64,000 nucleotides of DNA from a virus. The notes beneath the pieces were generated by a model. It did not search any database. It saw nothing but the letters and a program-made list of their open reading frames with translations, and was not told where the DNA came from. Below are positions 16,978 to 25,221 of this stretch, piece after piece. The translations under genes and the position numbers were made by a program. Position 1 is the stretch's first letter; the number at the start of each line of letters is the position of its first letter. The stretch spans positions 1-64,000 of IMG/VR virus record IMGVR_UViG_3300042010_000040, one strand, 5' to 3'.

Positions 16978-17445
16978 ATGGGATCACCAATACATTACCT
17001 AACAAGGACAAGAGAACATAATATATGGGCAGGGATGCGCCAGAGATGTTATGATTTCAACAGCAAAGATTTCCCTCAGTATGGTGCCAAGGAAGTTAGA
17101 GTTTACAGTCCTTGGTTTGAATCCTTCGTGGATTTCCTTGATTATATGGGTCCATGCCCAGACGGGATGTCGTTAGACAGGTGGCCCAATAAAGATGGTA
17201 ACTATGAGCCGGGTAATGTTCGTTGGGCTACACATAGCGAACAAAATCATAATCGTGGTATGTTGAGGAATAATAAATCTGGCAAGAATGGTGTATTTGA
17301 GTTAAAATCTGGTGGAGGGTTTCAGGCTTGCATTATGTTTCAAAAGAAGAGAATTCACTTAGGTACGTTCCAGACTTTTGAAGAGGCAAAGGAAGCTAGA
17401 GAGCAAGCTGAACTTAAATACTTAGGAGTTATTAAAGAGGTATAA
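16978..17445 (+). CDS. HNH/AP2-type homing endonuclease
   Basis: 155 aa. An HNH-like half (WAGMRQRCYD, then LDRWPNKDGNYEPGNVRWA) is followed by an AP2-like DNA-binding part (GKNGVFELKSGGGFQACI... HLGTFQTFEEAKEAREQAE). It is clearly similar to the gene at 44716-45189. It lies between the exonuclease and a small coiled-coil gene and looks like an insertion. Confidence 0.8.
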   Translation: MGSPIHYLTRTREHNIWAGMRQRCYDFNSKDFPQYGAKEVRVYSPWFESFVDFLDYMGPCPDGMSLDRWPNKDGNYEPGNVRWATHSEQNHNRGMLRNNKSGKNGVFELKSGGGFQACIMFQKKRIHLGTFQTFEEAKEAREQAELKYLGVIKEV

Positions 17446-17601
17446 GTGGAAGACTACAAACTAAAGAACACTGTCAACCGCTTGGAGAATTCGGTTGACA
17501 GCCTGACTAGAGAGCTATACACTCTCAAGCAACAACAGAAAGATATGTTGGAACAAATTAAACGCCTAAAGGAAATGAATAATGACGGGTCGGGAAAGTA
17601 A
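17446..17601 (+). CDS. short coiled-coil protein
   Basis: 51 aa from GTG 17446, with heptads of Leu (VNRLENSVDSLTRELYTL). It overlaps the next gene by 20 bases. Its coding sequence contains a perfect 10-bp inverted repeat. Function unknown. Confidence 0.55.
   Translation: MEDYKLKNTVNRLENSVDSLTRELYTLKQQQKDMLEQIKRLKEMNNDGSGK
17471..17501. repeat. perfect 10-bp inverted repeat
   Basis: CTGTCAACCG (17471-17480) and CGGTTGACAG (17492-17501) with an 11-base spacer, inside the 51-aa gene. The right arm also contains TTGACA. It could be an RNA hairpin, an operator or a homing recognition site; coding chance alone is unlikely but possible. Confidence 0.5.
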
Positions 17602-18124
17602 AAAGTACCAAGTTGGCGATAAAGTAATATCAATCACAGACACACCACAAGTCCCTGAAGGGTTTATTGGGTATGTTGTACAAAACGGAAGCACGTTTGG
17701 TTATGCTGTCCGTGGCGAACACAGCGTTGCAACAGAGTATTTTGAAGAACATGAACTGGAGTTGCTGAGTGTTAACCAATCCTCAATCACCAGACCAATT
17801 CTTACAGAACGTAAAGTTGGCAAAGTTCAGATGGACCTATTCGATTCAGGCTTCCCTAACGCTATCAATGAAGTTGCAAAGGTAATGACATGGGCGGCAG
17901 AGAACAAAGGTTATAAACCTCATGACTGGAAAGGTCTTCCAAATGCCGAAACTGAATTCTCTGCTGCTGCAAGTCGACACCGCGTAAAAGGTTTTATTCA
18001 GAAGGCTGAAGGTGTTGCAGCTATTGATAGGACGGATGAAGAGAGTAATATTGTTCATCTGGCTCACACAGCATTTAACATCTTGGCTGAACTTGAATTG
18101 GTGCTCACTGGTAAAATCCAATGA
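17582..18124 (+). CDS. dATP/dGTP diphosphohydrolase-like protein (DUF5664/MazZ type)
   Basis: 180 aa. The first 60 residues form a small beta-rich domain (GDKVISITDTPQVPEGFIGYV). The rest matches an all-alpha NTP pyrophosphohydrolase pattern: an AINEVAKVMTWAAEN helix, DWKGLPNAETEFSAAASRHRVKGF, and ESNIVHLAHTAFNILAEL. I recall this as the DUF5664 family, which includes MazZ of 2-aminoadenine phages. It would hydrolyse dNTPs to shape the pool. No PurZ-like gene is visible here, so a modified-base role is only possible. Confidence 0.65.
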   Translation: MTGRESKKYQVGDKVISITDTPQVPEGFIGYVVQNGSTFGYAVRGEHSVATEYFEEHELELLSVNQSSITRPILTERKVGKVQMDLFDSGFPNAINEVAKVMTWAAENKGYKPHDWKGLPNAETEFSAAASRHRVKGFIQKAEGVAAIDRTDEESNIVHLAHTAFNILAELELVLTGKIQ

Positions 18125-18339
18125 AACAAACTAAGAAACAATCCTTGATTGAAACCTGCACAAACACTACAATAGGCATGGTAGGAAGTTGGCTGATTAC
18201 AATGGGTTGTTTGATGTTCTTTACAACACCTGTTGGGATTGCCACTTCCACAACTATTCTTTGTACTGTATGGTCACTCGGGAGAGGGTATGTTGTAAGG
18301 CGTCATTTTAATAACAAGCTAGAAGTACAAATTAATTAA
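18121..18339 (+). CDS. small membrane protein, DUF7220-like
   Basis: 72 aa. Two hydrophobic helices (about 19-36 and 38-55) are followed by an Arg-rich end (GRGYVVRRHFNNKL). The pattern SLIETCTNTTIG plus RGYVVRRHFN recalls a small phage membrane family (DUF7220, from memory). Function unknown. Confidence 0.6.
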   Translation: MKQTKKQSLIETCTNTTIGMVGSWLITMGCLMFFTTPVGIATSTTILCTVWSLGRGYVVRRHFNNKLEVQIN

Positions 18340-18348
18340 GGAGAAGTT

Positions 18349-18843
18349 GTGAAAGATTTGCAAGGTTACTACAATCAAATCATTGATTGGAACAAGAAAG
18401 CTGGTGTTAAAGATCCTGAGTTCAGTACACTTGATTGGGAGCGAGCAGTAGAACTGCAAAGTAAACTCTTGGTAGAAGAGGCCACTGAAACTGTTGATGC
18501 AATGGCAGTAGGAAATATGAAAGAGTTGCTCGATGGAGCAGTTGACACATTCGTAATTCTTTCTAAGTTGTTTGACATACTTGAGAAAGCTGGCTTTGAT
18601 GTTGAAGGCGGTATCCAACAAATCATTGACAATAATCAGAATAAGATTTTCAACTCTTTCTATGAAGCTTGTGAAGCTAAAGAGAAACTGGAAGAACGCG
18701 ATGATGTAGAGTACTATATTGAAACTTCTATTTTGAATAATCTTTCTTTTTATACAGTTCGCAGAGACGACGGAAAGATTGCTAAACCTGTAGGATTTGT
18801 TGCTGTAGAACTTGATAGTTTTATCCCAAAGGAATTACGATGA
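18349..18843 (+). CDS. MazG/HisE-like NTP pyrophosphohydrolase
   Basis: 164 aa. The first 100 residues show the all-alpha NTP-PPase pattern: LLVEEATETVDAM (EExxE-like), then ELLDGAVDTFVIL (second acidic pair), and IDNNQNKI. These enzymes cleave (d)NTPs to monophosphates. GTG start after AAGGAG. Close to a MazZ-like gene and upstream of ThyX and RNR, it fits control of the nucleotide pool. The C-terminal 60 residues are unassigned. Confidence 0.75.
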   Translation: MKDLQGYYNQIIDWNKKAGVKDPEFSTLDWERAVELQSKLLVEEATETVDAMAVGNMKELLDGAVDTFVILSKLFDILEKAGFDVEGGIQQIIDNNQNKIFNSFYEACEAKEKLEERDDVEYYIETSILNNLSFYTVRRDDGKIAKPVGFVAVELDSFIPKELR

Positions 18844-19016
18844 TCCACGCACATGTACCAACACAACGCCCAAAGCTTGTTTGGCAAGACATTATTAAAT
18901 CAAAAGAAGACTATACAAACCTAGCTAAATCAGGCATGATGTACGTCTACTTTCCAGATATTAGTTGGAAAGAAGTTGAAGAGTATTTGAAATATAAGGA
19001 GAAGGAATTTGTTTGA
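18840..19016 (+). CDS. small hypothetical protein
   Basis: 58 aa (MIHAHVPTQRPKLVW...). It starts in the ATGA of the previous stop, and its stop overlaps the TTG start of ThyX. Function unknown. Confidence 0.6.
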   Translation: MIHAHVPTQRPKLVWQDIIKSKEDYTNLAKSGMMYVYFPDISWKEVEEYLKYKEKEFV

Positions 19017-19686
19017 TTTTATCAAATGTAGAGTTATCGGTGTAACACAACCTGTGGTAGACTTCATTCCAGATAGTGAAGGCATCATCAGTTACGCAGC
19101 AAGAGTTTCAGCACCGCAGAATCAAAGTAACTTCGACACAGCAGCAAAACTTCTTAAGTATTGCGTAGACCATCAGCACTATTCAGTATTTGAAACCTGC
19201 AACATTACTATGGAGATTGAAGCACCACGAGACATTGCACGGCAAATTCTTCGTCACCGTAGTTTCAGCTTTCAAGAGTTTAGTCAGCGCTACGCAGAGT
19301 CCACAGATTTCATTACTCGTGAATGTCGATTGCTAGATACAAAGAATCGTCAGAACAGTATTAAACTTGATCCGACATCAAGTGAAGTAAATAGTGAGCT
19401 GTACTATTGGTGGATTGACCAACAAAACTTTTTGTTGGAAGAAATTAAACATGTCTACGAACGTGCATTAGAGCAAGGTATCGCTAAAGAAGTTGCTCGC
19501 TGCATCTTGCCAGAAGGTCTTACAATGAGTAAGATGTACATGAATGGCACAGTGCGTAGTTGGTTGCACTACTGCTCACTACGAGAGGCTAACGGGACAC
19601 AACTAGAACATCAAGATGTAGCTATCAAGTGCAAAGAAGAAGTGGTAAAATTCTTCCCGTTCCTAAAAGAAGTAATGGAGAAATAA
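19009..19686 (+). CDS. thyX: flavin-dependent thymidylate synthase ThyX
   Basis: 225 aa. It makes dTMP from dUMP using FAD and methylene-tetrahydrofolate. The ThyX signature is present as RHRSFSFQEFSQRYAES near residues 81-97, with an upstream NITMEIEAPRDIARQILRH helix. Length is typical (about 220-250). TTG start with AAGGAG upstream. It lies with RNR and two NTP pyrophosphohydrolases, a dNTP supply module for phage replication. Confidence 0.95.
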   Translation: MFDFIKCRVIGVTQPVVDFIPDSEGIISYAARVSAPQNQSNFDTAAKLLKYCVDHQHYSVFETCNITMEIEAPRDIARQILRHRSFSFQEFSQRYAESTDFITRECRLLDTKNRQNSIKLDPTSSEVNSELYYWWIDQQNFLLEEIKHVYERALEQGIAKEVARCILPEGLTMSKMYMNGTVRSWLHYCSLREANGTQLEHQDVAIKCKEEVVKFFPFLKEVMEK

Positions 19687-19687
19687 A

Positions 19688-19885
19688 ATGATTAGTAGCG
19701 AATATACAATTTCCAACTTTATCCAAGAGCTTCAGAATCTCTATATGGTACGACTGGGTATGTCAATCTCGGAATCGAGTAGGTACATTGTTGACACTAT
19801 CGAAGATATTGAAATCGCACTAAATAATGATGTTTCGGCATTTGAATACTTTCAAGAAGATTTGGCTAATGGGGTAGAAGTATGA
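19688..19885 (+). CDS. small hypothetical protein
   Basis: 65 aa, acidic, helical. ATG directly after the ThyX stop; overlaps the next start as ATGA. No domain recognised. Confidence 0.6.
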   Translation: MISSEYTISNFIQELQNLYMVRLGMSISESSRYIVDTIEDIEIALNNDVSAFEYFQEDLANGVEV

Positions 19886-20064
19886 CTTACGATGAACTTT
19901 GTTATGTAGAAGATAAAGCTTGGACAGCGTTTCTAAATGTATTTGAAGAAGCTGGGGTTGATCGTAATAAGTTGCGAAACGCAATTGATGCTAAAGACTC
20001 TTTTAACGATGTTTCCGATGCTGTAATGGAAGCTGCTCGTAGTATTTTGGTTGGAGAAGAATAA
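19882..20064 (+). CDS. small acidic hypothetical protein
   Basis: 60 aa (MTYDELCYVEDKAW...), rich in Asp/Glu. Coupled at both ends by overlapping start/stop. Function unknown. Confidence 0.6.
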   Translation: MTYDELCYVEDKAWTAFLNVFEEAGVDRNKLRNAIDAKDSFNDVSDAVMEAARSILVGEE

Positions 20065-20426
20065 TGTCAGTTGGATTTAATTTGAGTTTGTCAGACCTCC
20101 TTCTTTGTGAAGGATTTGCTCAAGCTTTCGGTGAAGACAATAAAGAACAAATTAATAAGTTTCTTTTTGATAATGGTCTAGATGTTTCAATGGGGGTTGA
20201 TGAAGTAGTTTGTAAGCATCGTAATCTCCGTGGTAATGTTGTAGATTGTTTGATGTATCAGGGGCATGAGCGTAGTGATGAATGGTTGAAGTCTGGAGCT
20301 GCATCTTGGGATGCGATTGTGGACAACTGTAGTTTGGATCTTCGTATTGACCTTAAAACAATCGGAGCACAGTCTAACAATACTGGTATGATCCTTGATC
20401 AACTAGAACGACATGCAAGTAAATAA
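20064..20426 (+). CDS. hypothetical protein
   Basis: 120 aa, soluble, no recognised domain. It lies between small genes and a homing endonuclease upstream of NrdA. The start overlaps the preceding TAATG. Confidence 0.6.
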   Translation: MSVGFNLSLSDLLLCEGFAQAFGEDNKEQINKFLFDNGLDVSMGVDEVVCKHRNLRGNVVDCLMYQGHERSDEWLKSGAASWDAIVDNCSLDLRIDLKTIGAQSNNTGMILDQLERHASK

Positions 20427-20436
20427 GGAGTAGGTT

Positions 20437-21072
20437 TTGTCAAGAAAATTAATCTATGGAGTTGGAATTAATGACCTAGACTATGTTGTTACTAGATGTC
20501 CTTTCTACAACACTTGGCTTGAGATGCTCCGACGTGGCTTTTCTGAACGAGAGAAAGAAAGGCATCCAACTTACAAAGACACAACAGTATGTGAAGAGTG
20601 GAAAACAGCAAGTGTCTTTAAAGCTTGGATGGAGAAACAGAATTACGAAGGTCTAGATTTAGATAAAGATATTCTCATAAAAGGTAATAACGTTTATAGT
20701 CCTGAAACTACAGTGTTTGTACCATCTTATATAAACACACTACTGGTTACGAGTAAGGCCATCAGGGGTAAGTGGCCTTTGGGAGTTTCTCTATTGAAAG
20801 ATCAAATTGCTAAAGGTCGCTCAAAGATATTCCGGGCTTCTATTAAGGATAAGAGAAACAAAGATCAGGTTCAAAAGAACCTAGGGCATTTTACTACACA
20901 AAATGAAGCTCATAAAACTTGGCAACAAGCTAAGTATGAAATCTTCATGAAAAGATTGAGTGAATACTCCCAAGAACCATCTTTTGAGGTTAGAGTACAC
21001 AACGCCATGCAAGCGCGTGCTATTGGATTAAAACTTGACATCGCCCTCGAAAGAGAAACATATAATATTTAG
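20437..21072 (+). CDS. putative homing endonuclease (HNH/AP2-like)
   Basis: 211 aa, TTG start after AAGGAG. It contains YNTWLEMLRRGFS, a VFKAWMEKQNYEG segment, then LDKDILIKGNNVYSPETTVFVP, followed by a basic AP2-like part (GVSLLKDQ..., LGHFTTQNEAHKTW). The same layout is found in the gene at 26824-27591. It lies directly upstream of nrdA, a common homing target in phages. The exact nuclease class is inferred. Confidence 0.65.
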   Translation: MSRKLIYGVGINDLDYVVTRCPFYNTWLEMLRRGFSEREKERHPTYKDTTVCEEWKTASVFKAWMEKQNYEGLDLDKDILIKGNNVYSPETTVFVPSYINTLLVTSKAIRGKWPLGVSLLKDQIAKGRSKIFRASIKDKRNKDQVQKNLGHFTTQNEAHKTWQQAKYEIFMKRLSEYSQEPSFEVRVHNAMQARAIGLKLDIALERETYNI

Positions 21073-21081
21073 GAGTTAGAA

Positions 21082-22941
21082 TTGAAAGAAGTTGACGAAG
21101 ACACACTAAAAGAGTATCTGGGGATTTATATTGATTACGCACGAGACAACTTGATCCCGGAACAGGGTAAGGCTATGTTGACCCGGAAAGGTTTTTACAA
21201 GAAAGACCATGAAAACAGCCCACAGGAGTCTTTTGCTCGTGCTGCTACATGTTACTCTTTCGGGGACTATGAGTTTGCAGAACGGATCTACCATGCTGTA
21301 AGTAATAAGTGGTTTACTTTTGCAAGCCCTGTTCTTAGCAATGCTGTTGATATTGAATGGCCTACATTTGGTAAAGATCAATTTGACGAAGCTTCTGATT
21401 GGTTGGCAGAAAATGTAGATCCTGATGGAATGCCTATTTCTTGCTTCTTGTCTAAGATTCCAGACACCAAAAAGGGGTTGGTAGAAGCTCGTAGTGAAGC
21501 AGAATGGCTTTCAATGATGGGTGGCGGGGTTGGTATTTGGGCATCTAATCGCTCACCAGATGAAAAGTCTACTGGTGTAATGGCTCACTTGGCCGGGTAT
21601 GATGCTGATACACTGGCGTATAAACAAACAGCTTCACGTCGGGGCTCAATGGCAGCTTACTTGGATATCGACCATCCAGAAGTTAAGCCATTTATTGAAA
21701 TGCGTAATCCAGTTGGTGGCGATCAGAATCACAAATGTTTTAACTTGAACAACGCTTTAAATATCCCAGACTCTTTTATGATGTCTATGATTAAAGGTGA
21801 AGATTATGAATTAGTAGACCCTAAACATGGTCCTACAGGACGCATGTTGCCAGCTCGTGAAGTGTGGGAAGAGTTGTTGACTCTTCGTTATGATACTGGT
21901 GAGCCTTATATGTTGTTCAAAGACACTGTTAATCGTAATATTCGTCCTTGGATTAAACGTCCACTATATCATGTAAGTCAAAGTAATCTTTGTAGTGAAG
22001 TAACACTCATGACCTCAGATAAACGAACTGCTGTATGTTGCTTGAGCAGTTTGAACCTTGAGCTTTATGATGAATGGAAAGATAAAGGGTTGGTTGCAGA
22101 TTTAGTTCGTTTGTTGGATAACGTGCTCGAATACTTTATTCGATTGGCACCACCAGAACTGAAACGGGCCGTCTACTCTGCCTCTAAAGAAAGGGCAATC
22201 GGAATTGGTTCGCTGGGCTGGCATTCTTACTTGCAAAGTAAGATGATTCCTTTTGAATCGGGTGGCTTCAATAGTGCAGCACAACACGTATCAATGATTC
22301 ACTCTAATATTGAGCGTCAAGGTATTGCAGAGAGTTTGCAACTAGGCAAAGAGCGAGGTGAATCACCAGACACTAAAGGTAGTGGAATGCGTAACAGCCA
22401 CTTGTTTGCTATTGCACCTAATGCTAGTTCTAGCAGTCTGATTGATGTAAGCCCAAGTATTGAGCCTTGGAGTGGATGTGCCTTTAATGCTCAAGGACGT
22501 GCAGGGAACTTCCTTATCAAGAATAAGTATCTTGAGAAGTTGCTTGAGGAGAAAGGGTTTAATACCCCTGAAATCTGGAAATCAATTGTTGAAACAGAAG
22601 GTAGCGTCCAGCATTTAGATTGCTTGAATACTGAAGAGAAGATGGTATTTAAAACCGCTTACGAGATTGATCCGATGTGGATTGTTGAGTTGGCTGCTAT
22701 CCGTCAGAAGTTTGTATGTCAAAGTCAAAGCTTGAACCTCTTTGTCCCTAAAGATATTACGATGGAAGAGATGTCAGATATACACGTAAAAGCTTGGGCT
22801 TCTGGCGTAAAAAGCTTATACTACTGCCGCACTAAAGGCGTAGCCAAAGCAAGTGTAGGGGTAGGTGGTAAACTGCCTTTGAATAGTGTTCCAGTGCGTA
22901 AAACTATTGTTTACGATGAATGTAAAGCATGCGAGGGTTGA
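21082..22941 (+). CDS. nrdA: class I ribonucleotide reductase, large (alpha) subunit
   Basis: 619 aa. It reduces ribonucleotides to deoxyribonucleotides with NrdB. The active-site motif N-x-C-x-E is seen as SNLCSEV. A second cysteine pair follows (TAVCCLSSLN). The radical-transfer tyrosines appear as SLYYCRTKG near the C-terminus, and the C-terminal redox pair is CKAC. The usual N-terminal ATP-cone seems absent, so allosteric activity control may be lost, as in many phage enzymes. TTG start after AGGAG. nrdB follows directly. Confidence 0.93.
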   Translation: MKEVDEDTLKEYLGIYIDYARDNLIPEQGKAMLTRKGFYKKDHENSPQESFARAATCYSFGDYEFAERIYHAVSNKWFTFASPVLSNAVDIEWPTFGKDQFDEASDWLAENVDPDGMPISCFLSKIPDTKKGLVEARSEAEWLSMMGGGVGIWASNRSPDEKSTGVMAHLAGYDADTLAYKQTASRRGSMAAYLDIDHPEVKPFIEMRNPVGGDQNHKCFNLNNALNIPDSFMMSMIKGEDYELVDPKHGPTGRMLPAREVWEELLTLRYDTGEPYMLFKDTVNRNIRPWIKRPLYHVSQSNLCSEVTLMTSDKRTAVCCLSSLNLELYDEWKDKGLVADLVRLLDNVLEYFIRLAPPELKRAVYSASKERAIGIGSLGWHSYLQSKMIPFESGGFNSAAQHVSMIHSNIERQGIAESLQLGKERGESPDTKGSGMRNSHLFAIAPNASSSSLIDVSPSIEPWSGCAFNAQGRAGNFLIKNKYLEKLLEEKGFNTPEIWKSIVETEGSVQHLDCLNTEEKMVFKTAYEIDPMWIVELAAIRQKFVCQSQSLNLFVPKDITMEEMSDIHVKAWASGVKSLYYCRTKGVAKASVGVGGKLPLNSVPVRKTIVYDECKACEG

Positions 22942-23949
22942 ATGAGTATTTTTGAAGAGAGTAAGTCTTATCGACCGTTCCAGTATAGCTGGGCAGTCGA
23001 AGCTGCACAGAAACACAGTATTGAAATGTATTGGGATATTCATCAAGTAAACCTTCAGGATGATATTCAGCAATATTTTAGTAAAGATGGCTTGGCTACA
23101 CAGAACGTAAGTCATGCACAGAATAAGAATATCTTAGACCGGACATTGTGTCTATTCACGGAGATGGATCGTACTGTTGGTGCTGGTTACACAAAGATGA
23201 TGTCAAACATCCGGAACAATGAAATTCGTAATATGTTCCTAACGTTTGCATCAAGAGAAGTTACACACCAACGAGCCTATGCTTTGTGTGCTGAAACATT
23301 TGGATTCTCGGATCAAGATTGGATTGCTTTCTCTGATTATATTGAGATGGTGGATAAGCTTGATGTAATGACTGCTGATTTCATCCCTGAAGGGGCTTCT
23401 GAGGAACTTAAGACTTGTGTTCTACTTTCTCAAGTATTGCTCGGTGAAGGTATCGGCTTATTTGCGGCATTTGCCACCTTGTTGAACCTTCCTCGGCATG
23501 GTCTGATGATTGGGTTCAATGATGTGAATGAGTGGAGTTTGAAAGATGAACAGGAGCACGTAATCAATAACATTCGTGCTTTGAAGGAAGGTCGTAAGTC
23601 TCTGTCAGAGCTTGAAAATGATGCACTGGATCGAGTTATCCTTGCATTCATTGAGGCTTATAAACAGGCTGAATTTAAGTTCATTGACCTAGTGTTTGAG
23701 ATGGGCGGTGCTGAAGGACTGACTGCACAGGAAATGAAAGATTATATTTCTTATCTGTGTGAGTTCCGTGAGTATCAGTTGGAACTCCGTTCGATGAAGG
23801 ATGTTGGTAAGAATCCTTTGGAATGGATGGAGTGGGTGTTGTCTGGTTCGAAGCATGGTAATTTCTTTGAGAAAAAGATTACAGAATATTCTCATGGTGG
23901 GTTGCCCGGTAAGATTGATTACTCAAAATATCTGCATCTTGCAGCTTGA
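22942..23949 (+). CDS. nrdB: class I ribonucleotide reductase, small (beta) subunit
   Basis: 335 aa. It holds the dinuclear metal and tyrosyl radical used by NrdA. Metal-ligand motifs are visible: TEMD, then EVTHQRAY (E-x2-H with Tyr four residues on, the radical position), LLGEGIG and DEQEH. Helical throughout. It starts directly after the nrdA stop with no gap, which suggests coupled translation. The last codons overlap a promoter. Confidence 0.93.
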   Translation: MSIFEESKSYRPFQYSWAVEAAQKHSIEMYWDIHQVNLQDDIQQYFSKDGLATQNVSHAQNKNILDRTLCLFTEMDRTVGAGYTKMMSNIRNNEIRNMFLTFASREVTHQRAYALCAETFGFSDQDWIAFSDYIEMVDKLDVMTADFIPEGASEELKTCVLLSQVLLGEGIGLFAAFATLLNLPRHGLMIGFNDVNEWSLKDEQEHVINNIRALKEGRKSLSELENDALDRVILAFIEAYKQAEFKFIDLVFEMGGAEGLTAQEMKDYISYLCEFREYQLELRSMKDVGKNPLEWMEWVLSGSKHGNFFEKKITEYSHGGLPGKIDYSKYLHLAA

Positions 23950-23973
23950 CACAGTAAAATAATCTGCTATCCT
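23946..23973 (+). promoter_or_regulatory. sigma70-like promoter at the nrdB stop
   Basis: TTGACA (23946-23951), 16-bp spacer, TATCCT (23968-23973). The -10 is identical to that of the leftward promoter at 3298. The predicted start point falls at the base of a terminator-like hairpin. Confidence 0.6.
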
Positions 23974-23975
23974 AG

Positions 23976-24011
23976 ACCGTACTGAGCAGAGATGTTCGTG
24001 CGGTTTTTCTT
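23976..24011 (+). terminator. rho-independent terminator after nrdAB
   Basis: ACCGTAC pairs with GTGCGGT (one G-U), continued inside by GAGCA/TGTTC around a GAGA tetraloop with one bulged base. TTTTTCTTT follows. It ends the nrdAB transcript and directly follows a promoter. Confidence 0.8.
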
Positions 24012-24026
24012 TATGGAGAATTTAAA

Positions 24027-24173
24027 ATGCTAAAACTATCACAATATAAAGGTTACATGCTTGAAGTGTCTGAGTGGGGAACTACTAAAGTTCTTGACAT
24101 GGGTACAGCAGAAGTACTTGGACGATTCGGGTCAAAGCAAGCTGCCCAAGACTGGATTGATGGTTGTTATTAA
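24027..24173 (+). CDS. small hypothetical protein
   Basis: 48 aa (MLKLSQYKGYMLEVSEWG...), preceded by TGGAG. First gene after the nrdAB terminator. Function unknown. Confidence 0.6.
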   Translation: MLKLSQYKGYMLEVSEWGTTKVLDMGTAEVLGRFGSKQAAQDWIDGCY

Positions 24174-24188
24174 ATTGAAGGAAATAAA

Positions 24189-24560
24189 ATGTCAATCGAA
24201 CGAATCAAAGATGTCGTAGAACAATACCAAGAACGTCTTCGTGGTAACATCATGGAGGATGGCCGTACACGTTGGGAATATTATGGTGTTCAACGTCGTA
24301 TCGCTCAAGCTGCCTATAATTACAATGGGTATATTGTAACAGGCACACGTCATAGCTGTCCTATTATGGAAATGCAGATTATGATGATGGATGAAGTATT
24401 GGAAGAGTGGTGTCATGGTGATAAGATGGTTCAAGGTTTCACAGATCAATACGGTAACTTCCTAACTCGCAAAGAAGCCTACCCAATTGCTAAAGCTGCT
24501 GGTCAAATTATCCGTGAGGATCATTGTCCCGGAACCCTTTATTCGGAGTGCTATATCTAA
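24189..24560 (+). CDS. conserved phage protein of unknown function
   Basis: 123 aa. The segment GTGTRHSCPIMEMQ... then GFTDQYGNFLTRKEAYPIAKAAGQI and GTLYSE recurs, from memory, in many unrelated lytic phages. It is soluble, with conserved His/Cys in the middle. No function is established. Its stop overlaps the next ATG (TAATG). Confidence 0.65.
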   Translation: MSIERIKDVVEQYQERLRGNIMEDGRTRWEYYGVQRRIAQAAYNYNGYIVTGTRHSCPIMEMQIMMMDEVLEEWCHGDKMVQGFTDQYGNFLTRKEAYPIAKAAGQIIREDHCPGTLYSECYI

Positions 24561-25210
24561 TGAAATTCATACAACACCGTACACGAATGTCCTACTGGTC
24601 ACTTAGCCCACTATCCAAATGGATTCGTACTAAATTTGGTCTTGATAATCCTAAATGTCTCTCCCTAGATGCTTGGGATACTCATAAGGAAGAATGTTGT
24701 GAAAAAGCTCCGCTCATCCACTGGCTCACTGACAAAGGTTTCAATAAACTTCAGAATGCTTGGTTGTTTATTCCTGATCTTATCTGGACAATCAGAGTAG
24801 CTCCATTGTGGAAATTCTTCAGAACCTTATGGAAGTTTCGTAAAGCTCTGTGGAGATATCGTAGTTGGGATTATTCAGGCTTGCTTTTGTTCATGGAAAC
24901 TGCTACAAAGGATATGCATCTTTGCCATAAGAATCATGGACACTTGATGCGTTCTGAGGATACAGCTAAAGAGCTTCTGATTGTGTCTACATTGTTGAAA
25001 CGTATTCGTGAAGACAAGTACACAGATGAAGTACAAGGATTTAAACATGTAGAGGGTAAGTTGTTTGGTGGTAGCTTTTATCAAAAGCCTAACACTTTAC
25101 CAAGCATTAACGCTAAGCGTTTCTATAAGATGCGTGAGGCTGTAAAACAAAATGATCTTGATTATCTGTGCAAGATTCTTAAACGTAAGCTATTCACATT
25201 TTGGGACTAG
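24560..25210 (+). CDS. conserved phage protein of unknown function
   Basis: 216 aa from the ATG at 24560; the frame is open from 24524 but the coupled ATG is more likely. Trp/Phe/Arg-rich middle (WKFFRTLWKFRKALWRYRSW) is amphipathic rather than a clean membrane helix. A helical C-terminal half follows. Function unknown; probably paired with the gene before it. Confidence 0.6.
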   Translation: MKFIQHRTRMSYWSLSPLSKWIRTKFGLDNPKCLSLDAWDTHKEECCEKAPLIHWLTDKGFNKLQNAWLFIPDLIWTIRVAPLWKFFRTLWKFRKALWRYRSWDYSGLLLFMETATKDMHLCHKNHGHLMRSEDTAKELLIVSTLLKRIREDKYTDEVQGFKHVEGKLFGGSFYQKPNTLPSINAKRFYKMREAVKQNDLDYLCKILKRKLFTFWD

Positions 25211-25221
25211 GAGATTAAAAT

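Noticed and set aside
17495-17523. TTGACA followed by a TATACA-like hexamer inside a gene
   Set aside because: The -35 belongs to a perfect inverted repeat and the -10 spacing is 16 with a weak match; left as a hairpin rather than a promoter.
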